A DNA stretch of 64,000 nt from Roseateles sp. SL47 (GCF_026625885.1 NZ_CP113068.1:4092001-4156000); one strand, 5' to 3'. Positions 9,146 to 18,879 are shown, counted from the first letter of the stretch. Made by a program: numbers and translations. The notes: a model not told the origin generated them from the letters alone.

Positions 9146-9685
9146 TCACCCTGCCGGCCCACGGCTGGCCATGTCCCCCATCCGGTCCGCCTCGGATTCC
9201 AGTGAATGGTCGTCATTCACCGGCACCCCACCCACTTCCATCGTGGGCGCCACACGCCCTTGGCGTTGCTGCACCACATGCCAGGCCTCGTGCGGCAGAT
9301 GTTGCTCCTGGCCAGGTGCGAGATGAATGTCATTGCCCTGCGCATATGCCAATGCATTCAGTTGGGCTGGCTGGCTGGAATTCGTGTGTACCCGCACGTC
9401 CGACAGATCCATGCCGGACATCGATTCCAGCCCCGACTTCAGCGAGTCCGGCATCCCCGTGAGATTCGGCGCTGCCGGCGCTTCTTCCAATTGTGCCGCA
9501 CCGCCAAAGGCGCTTTCGATCATGCGACGCTGCGCCGCCTGGCGCGGCGAGCCGTCCCATTGCGCAGACCATTCGCCGCCGGCCTCCGCCTGCCGCTGTA
9601 GCGGATCCAGCCCGGCGGCGGCCCGCTGCACGGCTGAACGGCCGTCGGCGGCTTGGTGTCCAAAGGCATCGTCGGGATGAGCCAT
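9146..9685 (-). CDS. DUF4157-domain protein at the end of the eCIS operon
   Basis: This 179-residue protein carries the DUF4157 core: [32 protein letters not shown] and the HExxH metal-site-like motif [16 protein letters not shown], at about residues 95-155. DUF4157 domains are commonly encoded in extracellular contractile injection system (eCIS) loci, often at the N-terminus of larger toxins. Here almost nothing follows the domain, so no toxin module is attached. The start at 9685 is chosen because upstream codons read as non-coding. It is the last gene of the minus-strand eCIS operon, 37 bases after the 983-residue membrane protein gene. It may be a payload adaptor, maturation protease-like factor or small cargo. 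Confidence 0.85.
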   Translation of the reverse strand: MAHPDDAFGHQAADGRSAVQRAAAGLDPLQRQAEAGGEWSAQWDGSPRQAAQRRMIESAFGGAAQLEEAPAAPNLTGMPDSLKSGLESMSGMDLSDVRVHTNSSQPAQLNALAYAQGNDIHLAPGQEQHLPHEAWHVVQQRQGRVAPTMEVGGVPVNDDHSLESEADRMGDMASRGPAG

Positions 9686-9722
9686 GGTGCTTGCTCCTGC
9701 ATGAGAGAGGTGGGTGGGCGGG

Positions 9723-12674
9723 CTAGAGCTCCGGCGCCCTGAACTGAAGGAAGATGTAGATAAAGGCAGCCACCGCCAGCACCAGGGCCACCAGCGGCAC
9801 ATACGGTGATTCACGCAGTGGTGCAAATGCGGGGTCGCAGGTCAGCAGCATCAGGCACAGCGCGGCGGTGATGAAGGCCACCACACCCAGCACCAGCAGA
9901 TAGATCATCCCCACACGCCGCACCCGGCAGTTGGTGCCATACAGCACGGCCGCCACGATGCAGCCCAGCAGCAGCGTCTGCGCCAGCAGCCGCAATGGCA
10001 ACCGATTGGGGCACACCCAGGCACAGGCCTTTTCCCGTGTCGTCTGCGGACTGATGAAATACTCCACCAGCGACGGGATCACCTGGTTGCCCATGCCCAC
10101 GTCCGCCAGCGGCAGCGGCCACAAGGTGACACCCCCATAGTTCCATTCCAGGTAGGGGAAGTCCCGTGCCATGTTGGAACTGACATTCACCGGTTGCGCC
10201 TCGGGCGAAGTGGCATGCACCACCACCGGCATCATGCTGTCCAGAAAATCAATGCGACGCACGCCCGTGACCTGGGTGGTGAGGTCGATGTTGCGACGGA
10301 TGATTTTTTTCTTGGTGTCCGGGTCCCCGCTCATCATCACCAGATACTGCACGGTGACGTCGCTCTTGCCGGTGTAAAGCGGCTCTCTGGACCCGTCCGG
10401 CGTGGTCCGGTGTGCCGTGTTCCAGGGGGGCTCAGCACGAAGCTTGAGGTCCATCAGCCAGCCGTAGTTGTAGGGGCCGCGTTCGCCGAGCTGGTCATCC
10501 GGCACCACGATGTTGAGGTAATACGGTCGCACCCGCTTTTGCATTTCCTCCAGCACCGCATTGGTGAAGCCCTTCAGAAACTCGGTGTAGCGCGTGGCTT
10601 CCTGCCCCTCGGTGGGTGTGTCCTCGAAAAACACGGTGAGCCCGCCAAACACCAGGCTGCCGGAGTCGGCACCGGGCTTGAGCAACAACCGGTTCATCCA
10701 GGTCTGCGGGTCCTGCCGCTGCCGATCAATCATCTGCACCGCCGCCTGCGCAGCGGTCTTGATCATGCGTTGCACCTCATCGTCGGGGCGGTTCAACAGG
10801 CGCGACCAGGACCGCCGGTAGATCACCAGGTCCATGGCCACGTCATAGCGTTGCGCCTCGCGGGAGAAGCCGGACACCGCACCGTCCCAGTCCTGCGGCT
10901 GGTCGAAGCTGCCATCGTCCTTGAGCACCACGCCCATGTACTGCAGGCGGGTGAACAGATTGAAGTTGATCGGAATCGGCTGCTCCTGCGCCCGCCAGAA
11001 CGGGATCACCCCCACCACCTGATTGCCCTTGTGGCCGGGCGCGCACTGGCAACCGTCCGCCGCCAGCATCAAGGGACGGGACTGACCGACCGGATGCGCT
11101 TTCATGGCTGCCTGCACCGCGTCTCGCAGGTTGTCCTCGGCCAGCAGCGAGTCAAAAAAGACGTCCAGCGGCACGGCCGATTGGTCCGGTCGGCGCTCAT
11201 TGCGCTTGGGCGCGGCCGTGGCGGAAGTGGCGGGCCGCTTGGCCGCCGGCAGCGGACAGGTGGTCGGCGCCGCGACTTTCCGCTTGGCGGCCAGTTCGGC
11301 CACGCGCAGCAGGTAATAGCGGCATCGCTCTGCCTCCAGCGCACCAACAAACATCGCGCGGGTGGGATATTCAACCCCGACCACTGCCGACAGAATGCCC
11401 CGCAGCTGCGCGGGTGTGGGTTTGTCCGGGGCGATCAGCGGCGGCTCGGTGAGCGTGCTGCTGTCTTCCTCCACATCCGCCCGCAAGGCGGCCAAGGCCG
11501 GGAGCGGCGGCGAGGGCGCCACGGCGGTACTGGTGGGCTTGGCCTTGTCTTCTTCAGTGGGGGGGACCAGGTCGTCCAGGTCCTTCGCTGTCAGCAGGTA
11601 GGTCACCGGCACATCCGACTGGATGTCTGCAGCGCCGTCGGCCTCCTGCAGGCTGATCGACTGCAGGCGCGGTGGCGTGGCGGGAGCCACCGGGGCGGAG
11701 GGCGGCGCCACCGCTGGCGCGGCGCTGGCCGGTGGGAGGACGCGCAGGACGTAGTGCTGTTCCTGCTCCATGCGCGGCGAGGCGCTGTCGTAGGCGCGCA
11801 GCGTGAAGCTGAAGTTGCCCACGCGGGTGGGCCTGCCGGAGACAAACCCGTCGTTGCCAAATTGCAGCCCAGGGGGCGGAGTACCTTCAATCTCGATGTG
11901 GTAAGGAGCCAGGCCGCCTTCCACCACTTCACGGCGCTTGTACTCGGTGTCCACCCGACCGGCGGGCAGCGGCACCGTCACATAGACCAGGCGCAAGTCA
12001 GCGCCCCGGGCTGCGGATGGAGCCGCCGACCGGGGCACGGCGGACGCAGCGGTTGCAGCGGTTGCAGCGGTTGCAGCGGTTGCGGTGGTTGCGGTGGTTG
12101 CGGTGGTTGCGGTGGTTGCGGTGGTTGCGGTGGGCGTGGTGGTTGCGGTGGTTGCGGTGGGCGTGGTGGGCGTGGTGGGCGTGGTGGCGCCAGCGACCTT
12201 AGGAGCCACCGATGCTGCCGAGGTTCCGGTTCCGGTTCCGGTTCCGACCACCGGGGCCGGCACCGCTCCTGGCTTGCGCTCCGCCGGCGGCAGCGGAAAG
12301 CTCACGGCCGCGTCCTGTACCGCCGAGGCAGCAGCGGCCATTGCCGCCGAAGCCTGTGCCTGGGCCGCGCTCGCAGCGGCGGCCACGGCGGCATTGACCA
12401 CGCTGGCTGCGGCGGAGGCCGCCGCCTGGCGCAACTCCGGGGCATTCAGATCGATGGACTTGCTCTTGGCCGGCGGGCCCATGCTGGGCGGACCCGCCAT
12501 CGCCTGCAGGGCCAGCGCAACCACGCCGGCACACACACCGGCCAGAAAGATGCGCCAGCGGCGGCAATGCTCACAAGGGCCGCTCCGGGCCGCGGCTTCC
12601 GTCGGGCCGATGGCATCGGCCGAACGCGGGTCTTGCCTGCGTGGGTCGATCATGCGGGGATCTCGAAGTGCCAT
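9723..12674 (-). CDS. Large membrane-anchored protein of the eCIS operon, function unknown
   Basis: A 983-residue protein. It has a membrane segment near residues 41-60, an Ala-rich stretch, a Thr/Ala/Pro low-complexity region at about 160-205 built from 9-base DNA repeats, an Ig-like (putative Ig, He_PIG-type) domain at about 225-310, and a Pro-rich spacer. A large central domain (about 520-870) contains VVGVIPFWRAQEQPIPINF and RYDVAMDLVIYRRSW, loosely reminiscent of TIM-barrel glycosidases but without a clear catalytic DxxDxDxE. Three transmembrane helices end the protein (about 890-980). The topology suggests a double-anchored envelope protein. It starts two bases after the AAA+ ATPase stop, so it is cotranscribed with the eCIS. 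Roles in anchoring or releasing the particle are guesses. Confidence 0.75.
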   Translation of the reverse strand: MALRDPRMIDPRRQDPRSADAIGPTEAAARSGPCEHCRRWRIFLAGVCAGVVALALQAMAGPPSMGPPAKSKSIDLNAPELRQAAASAAASVVNAAVAAAASAAQAQASAAMAAAASAVQDAAVSFPLPPAERKPGAVPAPVVGTGTGTGTSAASVAPKVAGATTPTTPTTPTATTATTTPTATTATTATTATTATTATAATAATAATAASAVPRSAAPSAARGADLRLVYVTVPLPAGRVDTEYKRREVVEGGLAPYHIEIEGTPPPGLQFGNDGFVSGRPTRVGNFSFTLRAYDSASPRMEQEQHYVLRVLPPASAAPAVAPPSAPVAPATPPRLQSISLQEADGAADIQSDVPVTYLLTAKDLDDLVPPTEEDKAKPTSTAVAPSPPLPALAALRADVEEDSSTLTEPPLIAPDKPTPAQLRGILSAVVGVEYPTRAMFVGALEAERCRYYLLRVAELAAKRKVAAPTTCPLPAAKRPATSATAAPKRNERRPDQSAVPLDVFFDSLLAEDNLRDAVQAAMKAHPVGQSRPLMLAADGCQCAPGHKGNQVVGVIPFWRAQEQPIPINFNLFTRLQYMGVVLKDDGSFDQPQDWDGAVSGFSREAQRYDVAMDLVIYRRSWSRLLNRPDDEVQRMIKTAAQAAVQMIDRQRQDPQTWMNRLLLKPGADSGSLVFGGLTVFFEDTPTEGQEATRYTEFLKGFTNAVLEEMQKRVRPYYLNIVVPDDQLGERGPYNYGWLMDLKLRAEPPWNTAHRTTPDGSREPLYTGKSDVTVQYLVMMSGDPDTKKKIIRRNIDLTTQVTGVRRIDFLDSMMPVVVHATSPEAQPVNVSSNMARDFPYLEWNYGGVTLWPLPLADVGMGNQVIPSLVEYFISPQTTREKACAWVCPNRLPLRLLAQTLLLGCIVAAVLYGTNCRVRRVGMIYLLVLGVVAFITAALCLMLLTCDPAFAPLRESPYVPLVALVLAVAAFIYIFLQFRAPEL
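12051..12186. repeat. Coding 9-bp minisatellite in the 983-residue protein gene
   Basis: About fifteen tandem 9-base units run here: GGTTGCAGC (three copies, from 12051), then GGTTGCGGT and GGGCGTGGT variants. On the coding strand they encode the tripeptides AAT, TAT and TTP. The unit length keeps the reading frame, so copy-number change would only lengthen or shorten the Thr-rich linker. Confidence 0.9.
12222..12245. repeat. Four tandem hexamers encoding a Gly-Thr run
   Basis: GGTTCC is repeated four times without a break. It encodes the alternating Gly-Thr part of the linker just N-terminal to the 9-bp minisatellite region of the same protein. Confidence 0.85.
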
Positions 12675-12676
12675 GG

Positions 12677-14206
12677 CTACACCACCCGTCCTTCCTTGCG
12701 AAGTTCCTTCGCAATGCCCAGGCGCAAATCGGCCTGGGTGATGTGCTCACGACCCGCCTGCAAGGCAATCAGCGCTGCAAAACGTCCGACGTTGGCAATC
12801 GCGCCCCCCGCCAGTTCATGCCGATCCGCCAACTCCCGCAGGTCGACGCCGGGCGCCAGACGGCCGGTGGGCCGCAGCAGGCCTTCCCACAATTGCAGCC
12901 GCTGGTCGGCATCTGGCATCGGGAAATGCACCACCGACTGGAAGCGCCGCGCAAAGGCCTCGTCGATGTTGCCCTTGAGGTTGGTGGCCAAAATCACGGT
13001 GCCCGGAAAGTCCTCCACCCGTTGCAGCAGGTAGGCCACTTCCTGGTTGGCATGTCGGTCGTTGGAACTGCTGGTGGCGGTGCGTTTGCCAAACAGGGCA
13101 TCAGCTTCGTCGAAGAACAGGATCCAGTCCCGGTGCTGGGCCTGGTCAAACACCTGCGCCAGATTTTTCTCGGTTTCACCGATGTATTTGGAGACCACCA
13201 TCGACAGGTCAATACGGTAGACATCCGCCTGCACCGCCTGGCCGATCAGCGTGGCTGTCAGCGTCTTGCCGGTGCCCGGCGGGCCGAAGAACAGGCTGCG
13301 ATAGCCCGGCTTGACCGCACGGGCGAGCTGCCAGTCCCGCATCAGCTGGCGGCCATGGCGGGCCCAGGTGGTCAGGGTCTGGACCTCGGCCAGCGCATCC
13401 GCATCCAGCACCAGGTCGTCCCAGGTGAGGCGGGTGGTGATCAGCCGGGCAGGGAAGCCCGCGCTGAAGTCCGGCTTGCGGGATTGCCCGGTGGTGAGCC
13501 GGGCCAGAGTTTCGCCGCTGATCTGGAGTGCGGCGCTGAACCACGGCTCCCCCGGTGCGTCATGATCCAGCCGCACCAGCCCTTCACGCCGCAGCGGGCC
13601 GTCGTCATCCAGGCGCTGGCGCAGTTGCGTCCGGCGGGCCAGATCTTCATCGGCGATGAGGAACGCGGCCGTTTCGGCGGTGGGCAGGAATCCTCCGTGG
13701 GAACGGCCTTTCCAGCCGCCGAATTCGCTGAAGCCACGGTCCAGATTGCGGTTGCGCACAAAGAGCAGATCCAGCAGTGACGGGCGCAGATGGGGCGCCA
13801 GGGCCAGCGCGAGGATCAAGCGCTCGTCCGCGTCCAGGGTCAGTTCCTGATGCAATTGATGGAGGGCGCTGTCCACCGGGAGCCGGGGCGGCAGCAGGGT
13901 GGGAAGCTGCAAGACCGACGGCGTTCCCCGGGCGCCTGCACCCGGTGCGGCGGCATCGCCCAGCGAGGCCGAATCCCGGGTCGCCAGCCGCAAGCCTGCG
14001 GCGGCGGTGCCACGCTGGCCCCCCGGCATCGTGTCAGCACCGTTGGTGCCAGTCGCCTGTGCGGGTTCGGCGGCCTCTGCCATCTCCCCCGCGCCGAAAT
14101 GCCGCGCCAGCCGCGCCTGAACCACCCGCTCCAGCCAGCCCAGTTCCAGTTCAAGTGCCTGCGCGTGGCTGTCCGCGTGGCTCACTGGTTCAACGCCAGT
14201 CCACAT
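12677..14206 (-). CDS. AAA+ ATPase of the contractile injection system
   Basis: The 509-residue protein has a divergent N-terminal half and a C-terminal AAA+ module. The module has Walker A FGPPGTGKT near residue 305, Walker B ILFFDEADALFGKR near 363, sensor-1 ILATNLKGN and the arginine-finger region FARRFQSVVHFP. This is the Afp15-type ATPase encoded in eCIS loci, thought to act in assembly or release. ATG 14206 is preferred (AAAGGG upstream); a TTG at 14230 would add eight residues. The gene overlaps the tape-measure gene by 17 bases, and its stop is two bases from the start of the 983-residue protein gene. Confidence 0.92.
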   Translation of the reverse strand: MWTGVEPVSHADSHAQALELELGWLERVVQARLARHFGAGEMAEAAEPAQATGTNGADTMPGGQRGTAAAGLRLATRDSASLGDAAAPGAGARGTPSVLQLPTLLPPRLPVDSALHQLHQELTLDADERLILALALAPHLRPSLLDLLFVRNRNLDRGFSEFGGWKGRSHGGFLPTAETAAFLIADEDLARRTQLRQRLDDDGPLRREGLVRLDHDAPGEPWFSAALQISGETLARLTTGQSRKPDFSAGFPARLITTRLTWDDLVLDADALAEVQTLTTWARHGRQLMRDWQLARAVKPGYRSLFFGPPGTGKTLTATLIGQAVQADVYRIDLSMVVSKYIGETEKNLAQVFDQAQHRDWILFFDEADALFGKRTATSSSNDRHANQEVAYLLQRVEDFPGTVILATNLKGNIDEAFARRFQSVVHFPMPDADQRLQLWEGLLRPTGRLAPGVDLRELADRHELAGGAIANVGRFAALIALQAGREHITQADLRLGIAKELRKEGRVV

Positions 14207-16019
14207 GCAATACCCTTTCCATCCATCCAAACTTCACCACCGAATAGCCCCAGGGCAGGTGATCGATGAGCATGTCGAAGGGCCCGGAATCGACTTTCAG
14301 CCGCCAGCCTTCGTGGTCCGGCCCCAGGCCCCCGGCGCGGCGCAGGAAGGTCTGCCTGAAGCCGTTCACGCTGGTGCCCCCCAGCACGCGCCAGTGCTGC
14401 ACCACGGCGGTCAGCAGCCCTTCGATCACGTCTCGCTCTTCGGTGGTGAGCGTCCATTCCCGCGGCAACGGCTCGCCCATGGGCAGGCCGCACAGCAGTT
14501 TGTTGAGGCCCAGTTCATGCTCCATGGCCTGCTGCCGCAGCGGCTGGCCACCGCCGTCCTCTGGCGTTTCAAGCACCAGCGCCTGCAGCAGCAGGGCACC
14601 GCGCCTGGCTGCGTCGGGGTCTTTGAAGCCCTTGATCGTGGCCAGCCCCACCCGTTGAAAGAGGTGGGGCAGGTAGGGGTGCAGCAGCACCAGGCCGGCA
14701 TTGCCCACCGCCTGCAGATCCGGCACAGCCTCCGTGGCCAACATCGGCATCGTTGGAGCGGGGCTGGCAGGTGCCTGATCACGCGAGCGCCAGCGCAAGC
14801 CCAACTTGCGGGCGGCTGCGGACAGCACGGCCGATGCCTTGGACACCACTTTGTCGAACCAATGCCGGGGCGCTTGCGGGCCATCCGGCATCACCAGGCT
14901 GAGGTGCTCGCGGACCTGCGCGGTGTAGCGGATGGGCTCGAACTGGGTGGTGTCGCCGCGCAAGGCCTGGTCCAGCGTGGCCTGCCAGAGCCAGGTGCGA
15001 CGCTCCTGCGTCTCGGCGGTGGTGGCCGGGGCAGCGGTCAGCACGGTCTCGATCCATCGCTGCACCTCCTGGTGCAGCCGGGTGTCCATCCACAGCGTCA
15101 GCAGGGATGGGAGCCATTGCGCCGGCAGGACGCGATAGAGACGCTGGCGCTGGCCGTCCAGCCGTGCGGCCGCTTGCAGGGTCTCCCGCAGCCAGACCGG
15201 GTCGTCGCGCAGCAGTAGCAGCCACACGTCGCCCAGGGCCAGCAGCGGGTCCGCACCGGGCTGCACATGGGCCCCCACGGTCAGCGCCACCTTCAACTGC
15301 TGGCGTGCGCGGGTGATGGGGGTGCCGTGTGGGGCACCTTCGGCCGACAAGGCTTCCTCCAGCACCACCTCCCACAGCGGCATCAGACCCGTCGGGGCCT
15401 GGCCGTGCAGGCCATGGGCCGACACCATGGACAGCAGCCGCTGGGCATGGGCCGGCCGTCCGGGCATCAGGGCCTGCACCAGCGCAGCCAGCCATCCGCG
15501 ATCAAATTGCAGCACCAGCCGCCGCATCAGCTGGGCCCGGTCTTCTTCCTGGCGCAGGGCCGCGAGAAGGCTGGTTGGGTCACGCTGCAGAAGCTCCTGT
15601 GCCAGCAGTCGAGGGTCCTCGTGACGGGCCTGCCAGGGCCAGCGGCCGTGCCGCAGAAAATGCAGCAGCCAGGCCAGCCGCGACTGGGTACGGCTGCGCA
15701 CACCGCTGGGGCGGCCGCCGGCGCCGGCAGGGCCGCGCTGGTCGTCCAGCGCCTTGCGGGCGACGCGCGGCAACTCCCGACTCCAGAATGCCTCCCAGTC
15801 AGGGCCTTCCACCGGGCCCAGGTCCAGCGTGAGGGAGGACAGGGTCCAGACGTCCCCATCCGTGCAGCTCTCGTGGAAGCATTCGTCCAACACTTGATCC
15901 AGCAACGCCAGGCCGCTGTGGCGCAGCCAGTTCGACCAGCGCGACTCCGCCTCTTCGGGCGACACACCTCGAATGTCCGCCTCGGCACGCAGTTGTTCAA
16001 TGACATGGAGATCAGCCAT
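14190..16019 (-). CDS. Contractile injection system tape measure protein
   Basis: A 609-residue protein of the CIS tape-measure family (Afp14-like). The N-terminus contains SRWSNWLRHSGLALLDQVLD and a segment typical of this family. The C-terminal third has the signature NAGLVLLHPYLPHLFQRVGL, followed by conserved LNKLLCGLP. Proteins of this family set the length of the tube and sheath inside the eCIS particle. The start overlaps the end of the large baseplate gene by eight bases and the end overlaps the ATPase gene, indicating tight translational coupling. Its moderate length predicts a relatively short particle, though calibration is not possible here. Confidence 0.88.
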   Translation of the reverse strand: MADLHVIEQLRAEADIRGVSPEEAESRWSNWLRHSGLALLDQVLDECFHESCTDGDVWTLSSLTLDLGPVEGPDWEAFWSRELPRVARKALDDQRGPAGAGGRPSGVRSRTQSRLAWLLHFLRHGRWPWQARHEDPRLLAQELLQRDPTSLLAALRQEEDRAQLMRRLVLQFDRGWLAALVQALMPGRPAHAQRLLSMVSAHGLHGQAPTGLMPLWEVVLEEALSAEGAPHGTPITRARQQLKVALTVGAHVQPGADPLLALGDVWLLLLRDDPVWLRETLQAAARLDGQRQRLYRVLPAQWLPSLLTLWMDTRLHQEVQRWIETVLTAAPATTAETQERRTWLWQATLDQALRGDTTQFEPIRYTAQVREHLSLVMPDGPQAPRHWFDKVVSKASAVLSAAARKLGLRWRSRDQAPASPAPTMPMLATEAVPDLQAVGNAGLVLLHPYLPHLFQRVGLATIKGFKDPDAARRGALLLQALVLETPEDGGGQPLRQQAMEHELGLNKLLCGLPMGEPLPREWTLTTEERDVIEGLLTAVVQHWRVLGGTSVNGFRQTFLRRAGGLGPDHEGWRLKVDSGPFDMLIDHLPWGYSVVKFGWMERVLHVDWR

Positions 16020-18879
16020 GGCCGGGCTCCGGGTCGGGCGCGGTCGTGTCCGGGCGCGTTGACGGCGGCGGGTTGCTCGCCGCAGCCCAGGTCTTCATCA
16101 GCCTCAACAGCCGGACCGCTGCGCCATCGGTGCGGGCCTGGGCGCGGGGATCGTTGCTCGCACTGGACAGGGCCAGTCGGGTCTCCAGCCACTGCTCATA
16201 CAGCTCCTCAAATTGGTGCATCTCGCCCAGCGACAGCCACTGCAAGCCCAGCGCCAGATGCGCGGGCGTGTTGAGGCGAAGGGTCTCTTGTGCGAAGTGG
16301 CGGAACGATGCCTGAGCGGTGCGGGTGGTCCAGCGCGGCATCACCACCGTCACTCGCAACTGATGGAAATCCTTGGGCAGCGCCAGTGCTTCATGCTCCG
16401 GCGACCGGGCCCGCACCGGGCGCAGCAGCACATGCTCCACCACATGCATGCCTTCGCATTCCTGATCCAGGTGCAGCATGAACAATCGCAGGCTGGAGGC
16501 GGCACGGCGTGCGGCATCTTCTGTTGCGAAGCTGCCAATCACCCACCAGCGGCCCTCCTCATCGGGCCCCAGCACCAGCCGATACCCGGGGCCGGCCTCC
16601 GGCTGCGGCAGCGAGAACAGCGTGGCGTGGGGGGCTGGGTCGGCCTGCAAGGTCGGGCTGTCCGCAGGTGGCACCTGCAGGTGCAGGGTGGGCGGCGGCG
16701 TGACCGGGGCTGCCCCGGGGGGGAGGATGCGGTAACGGTCGGCCCGTGCGGCCGTGCGGGTCAGCGACACGGGCAAGGGCTGGCGTCGCAGCCATCCCAT
16801 CTGGCGCAGATCCTCCTGCACTTGACTGCGGGTCGTGGGGCGGACGCTCGTGCCTGCAGCCGTGGCGCGGTCGGCGAGCTCCGGGGGCAGTTGGGCCAGC
16901 CCCACGGAGCCGGAGGTCAGCGTTGCGGGCGCGAGGCCGCTGGCGGCGGTATCTCCGGCAGAGTCGCTGGCAGCGTCGCTGGCAGCGTCGCTGGCAGCGT
17001 CGGCCCGCCCATCGATCATCACCCGGTGGTCACGCGGCACACGGGTCAGCGGCCGGTCGTGCCAGAGCCGGAAGCCCAGCAACAGGCTGGCGCGGTGCTG
17101 CAGGCCGCTGCAGTTGTCCGTCTGGCCCCAGCTCGGGCGGCCCAGGTCCACCGCCGCCGCGCGATTGCGCGTCAGGTCGATGATGTCCCGCAGCCAGGCA
17201 GCCTTGTTCTCCAGCAGCAGGGTGTCCAGTTCTTCATGCAGCAGATGCGAGCAGAACTGGCGCATGCTGTTCTGGGTGTAGGTGTCGCCGTGCAGGGCGA
17301 GCAGATGGTCCAGGGCGCGGCGCTTCTGCGCGGTGCCGCGGTTCAGGCGCTGCAACTGGGCCTGTGCAATGGCGTCGGGGTCCGCCAGGTACAGCGCGTT
17401 GATCCCCGGCACCTGGGCCTCGGTGATGGGCTGGTTCCATAGCGACTGACGCGCACCGCGGTCCACTGAGAACAGGGACCGCATGGCCTGCAACTGGGCC
17501 AGGCCCTGGGCAATCAGCTGCTCCTGAATCACCAGATAGGCCTTGAGCTGTTTCGCCTGCGCATGCACCTGGGGCGCGGCGGAAGCCGGCACGCCGTGGC
17601 GACCCACGCCATAGATGCCGGGCAGATGCTTCTGCACCGATTCATAACGGGCGAGATCGCGGTGGATGCCGGTGGGCAGCAGCGCCTGGACCCGCTCGGC
17701 CTGATCGGCCTGCTGCCGAGAGCGGCTGGCGCGCCCAGCCGTTTGCAGGTCATTCAACCGCCGCCGCAGCTCCAGCGGCGAAATGTCCACCACATGGCCC
17801 CGCCGGCGCACTTCAATGAGCGAGGGCTGCTGCGCCGAGGGAAATCGCAAGGCCAGCGCCCAACCTTCGCCAAACCAGGCGACCGAACCCACCACCGTGT
17901 CTTTGCCAGCGGCCTTGAGGTCCTGCTCGGCCACCCGGTCCGGCACGATGGCCACCACGCGGGCGTCCGCCACCCCGGGCACCTGCCGCATCTGCTCGGC
18001 CACATCCGACAGGAACAACCGGTCGACACCGTTGGCCGCCAGCGTGGAAGGGCGGATGAAGCCATGGCGCATCGCGGGGCCGTCATAAATGTCGGCCAGC
18101 GTGCGACTGCCATCCAGCAGATCATGCAGCGTGTCCGAGACCGGGGCGCCGGCAATGAATCGGGCGCACTGGTCATAGACATCGGCCAGGATGTGCACCG
18201 CATCCCGTTCACCGGAGATGTCGAGTACTGCCTTCACATCACACAGCACATCCTCGTCGCATGCCACCGTTGGAGCCAGGTCCTCCCCCAGGTTGCGCTG
18301 CGCGTGCCAGGCCTTGCGCGCCTCGGCCACACGCGCGGCCATGCGGCGGTTGGAGATGGCGGCATGCGCGGCGTCCGCCGGATGGGCCGGCGCCGCCGCC
18401 GCGCCATCCGCACGGTCGTCTTTGTCGGAGGCATCCTCGCCCACCAGCCATTCAGAAGGCTTGAGCCGCATCTGGTAGACACCGGGCTGATCCTGCAGCG
18501 GCGCCAAGGTGGCATCGTCCAAGCCCGGCACATGGTCCAGCAGCCAGCGCCGATAGTCCTCCGGTGTGGTGGCCCGGCAGGGGAAGGCGGAATCCGGCGG
18601 ATGCAGCGACAGCCCTTCATAGTCGATCACGTGATCCGGACCTGTCAGGTGGTCCGCCACCGGGAAGCCGCTGCGGTAGACCAGATCGGTGAGGCCGAAG
18701 CACAGCTGTTCCAGCAGGGTGATGCCAGGGTCGTGCAGGTTGTGGTCGGTCCAGCGCTCGCCGGCCAGCGTCTGCAGCCAGCGCAGGCCTTCCTCACGCA
18801 GGCCTTCGAAACCCAGCGAACGTTCTTCACTGGAGCGCGGGCCGTCCTCCTGCCGCGCGAAGGGAAGGGGGGTATTCAT
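16012..18879 (-). CDS. eCIS baseplate protein (Afp12-like)
   Basis: A 955-residue protein with the N-terminal signature ERWTDHNLHDPGITLLEQLC, followed by FGLTDLVYRSGFPVADHL, characteristic of the large Afp12/Pvc12-type baseplate wedge components. A long helical central region and a C-terminal part with VEHVLLRPVR follow. Residues near 630 contain an Asp/Ala/Ser tandem repeat from 12-base DNA units. The gene overlaps the fibre-like gene by four bases (ATGA) and the tape-measure gene by eight. It would form part of the wedge ring linking the hub to the sheath. Confidence 0.88.
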   Translation of the reverse strand: MNTPLPFARQEDGPRSSEERSLGFEGLREEGLRWLQTLAGERWTDHNLHDPGITLLEQLCFGLTDLVYRSGFPVADHLTGPDHVIDYEGLSLHPPDSAFPCRATTPEDYRRWLLDHVPGLDDATLAPLQDQPGVYQMRLKPSEWLVGEDASDKDDRADGAAAAPAHPADAAHAAISNRRMAARVAEARKAWHAQRNLGEDLAPTVACDEDVLCDVKAVLDISGERDAVHILADVYDQCARFIAGAPVSDTLHDLLDGSRTLADIYDGPAMRHGFIRPSTLAANGVDRLFLSDVAEQMRQVPGVADARVVAIVPDRVAEQDLKAAGKDTVVGSVAWFGEGWALALRFPSAQQPSLIEVRRRGHVVDISPLELRRRLNDLQTAGRASRSRQQADQAERVQALLPTGIHRDLARYESVQKHLPGIYGVGRHGVPASAAPQVHAQAKQLKAYLVIQEQLIAQGLAQLQAMRSLFSVDRGARQSLWNQPITEAQVPGINALYLADPDAIAQAQLQRLNRGTAQKRRALDHLLALHGDTYTQNSMRQFCSHLLHEELDTLLLENKAAWLRDIIDLTRNRAAAVDLGRPSWGQTDNCSGLQHRASLLLGFRLWHDRPLTRVPRDHRVMIDGRADAASDAASDAASDSAGDTAASGLAPATLTSGSVGLAQLPPELADRATAAGTSVRPTTRSQVQEDLRQMGWLRRQPLPVSLTRTAARADRYRILPPGAAPVTPPPTLHLQVPPADSPTLQADPAPHATLFSLPQPEAGPGYRLVLGPDEEGRWWVIGSFATEDAARRAASSLRLFMLHLDQECEGMHVVEHVLLRPVRARSPEHEALALPKDFHQLRVTVVMPRWTTRTAQASFRHFAQETLRLNTPAHLALGLQWLSLGEMHQFEELYEQWLETRLALSSASNDPRAQARTDGAAVRLLRLMKTWAAASNPPPSTRPDTTAPDPEPGHG
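16963..16998. repeat. Three tandem 12-bp repeats inside the Afp12-like gene
   Basis: GTCGCTGGCAGC occurs three times in perfect tandem, encoding an Asp-Ala-Ala-Ser repeat in a linker of the baseplate protein. The frame is kept whatever the copy number. Confidence 0.85.

Noticed and set aside
10194..13034. 946-codon plus-strand open frame with Gly/Cys repeats
   Set aside because: Antisense to the 983-residue protein and AAA+ ATPase genes; the repeat is the complement of the Thr-Ala minisatellite.
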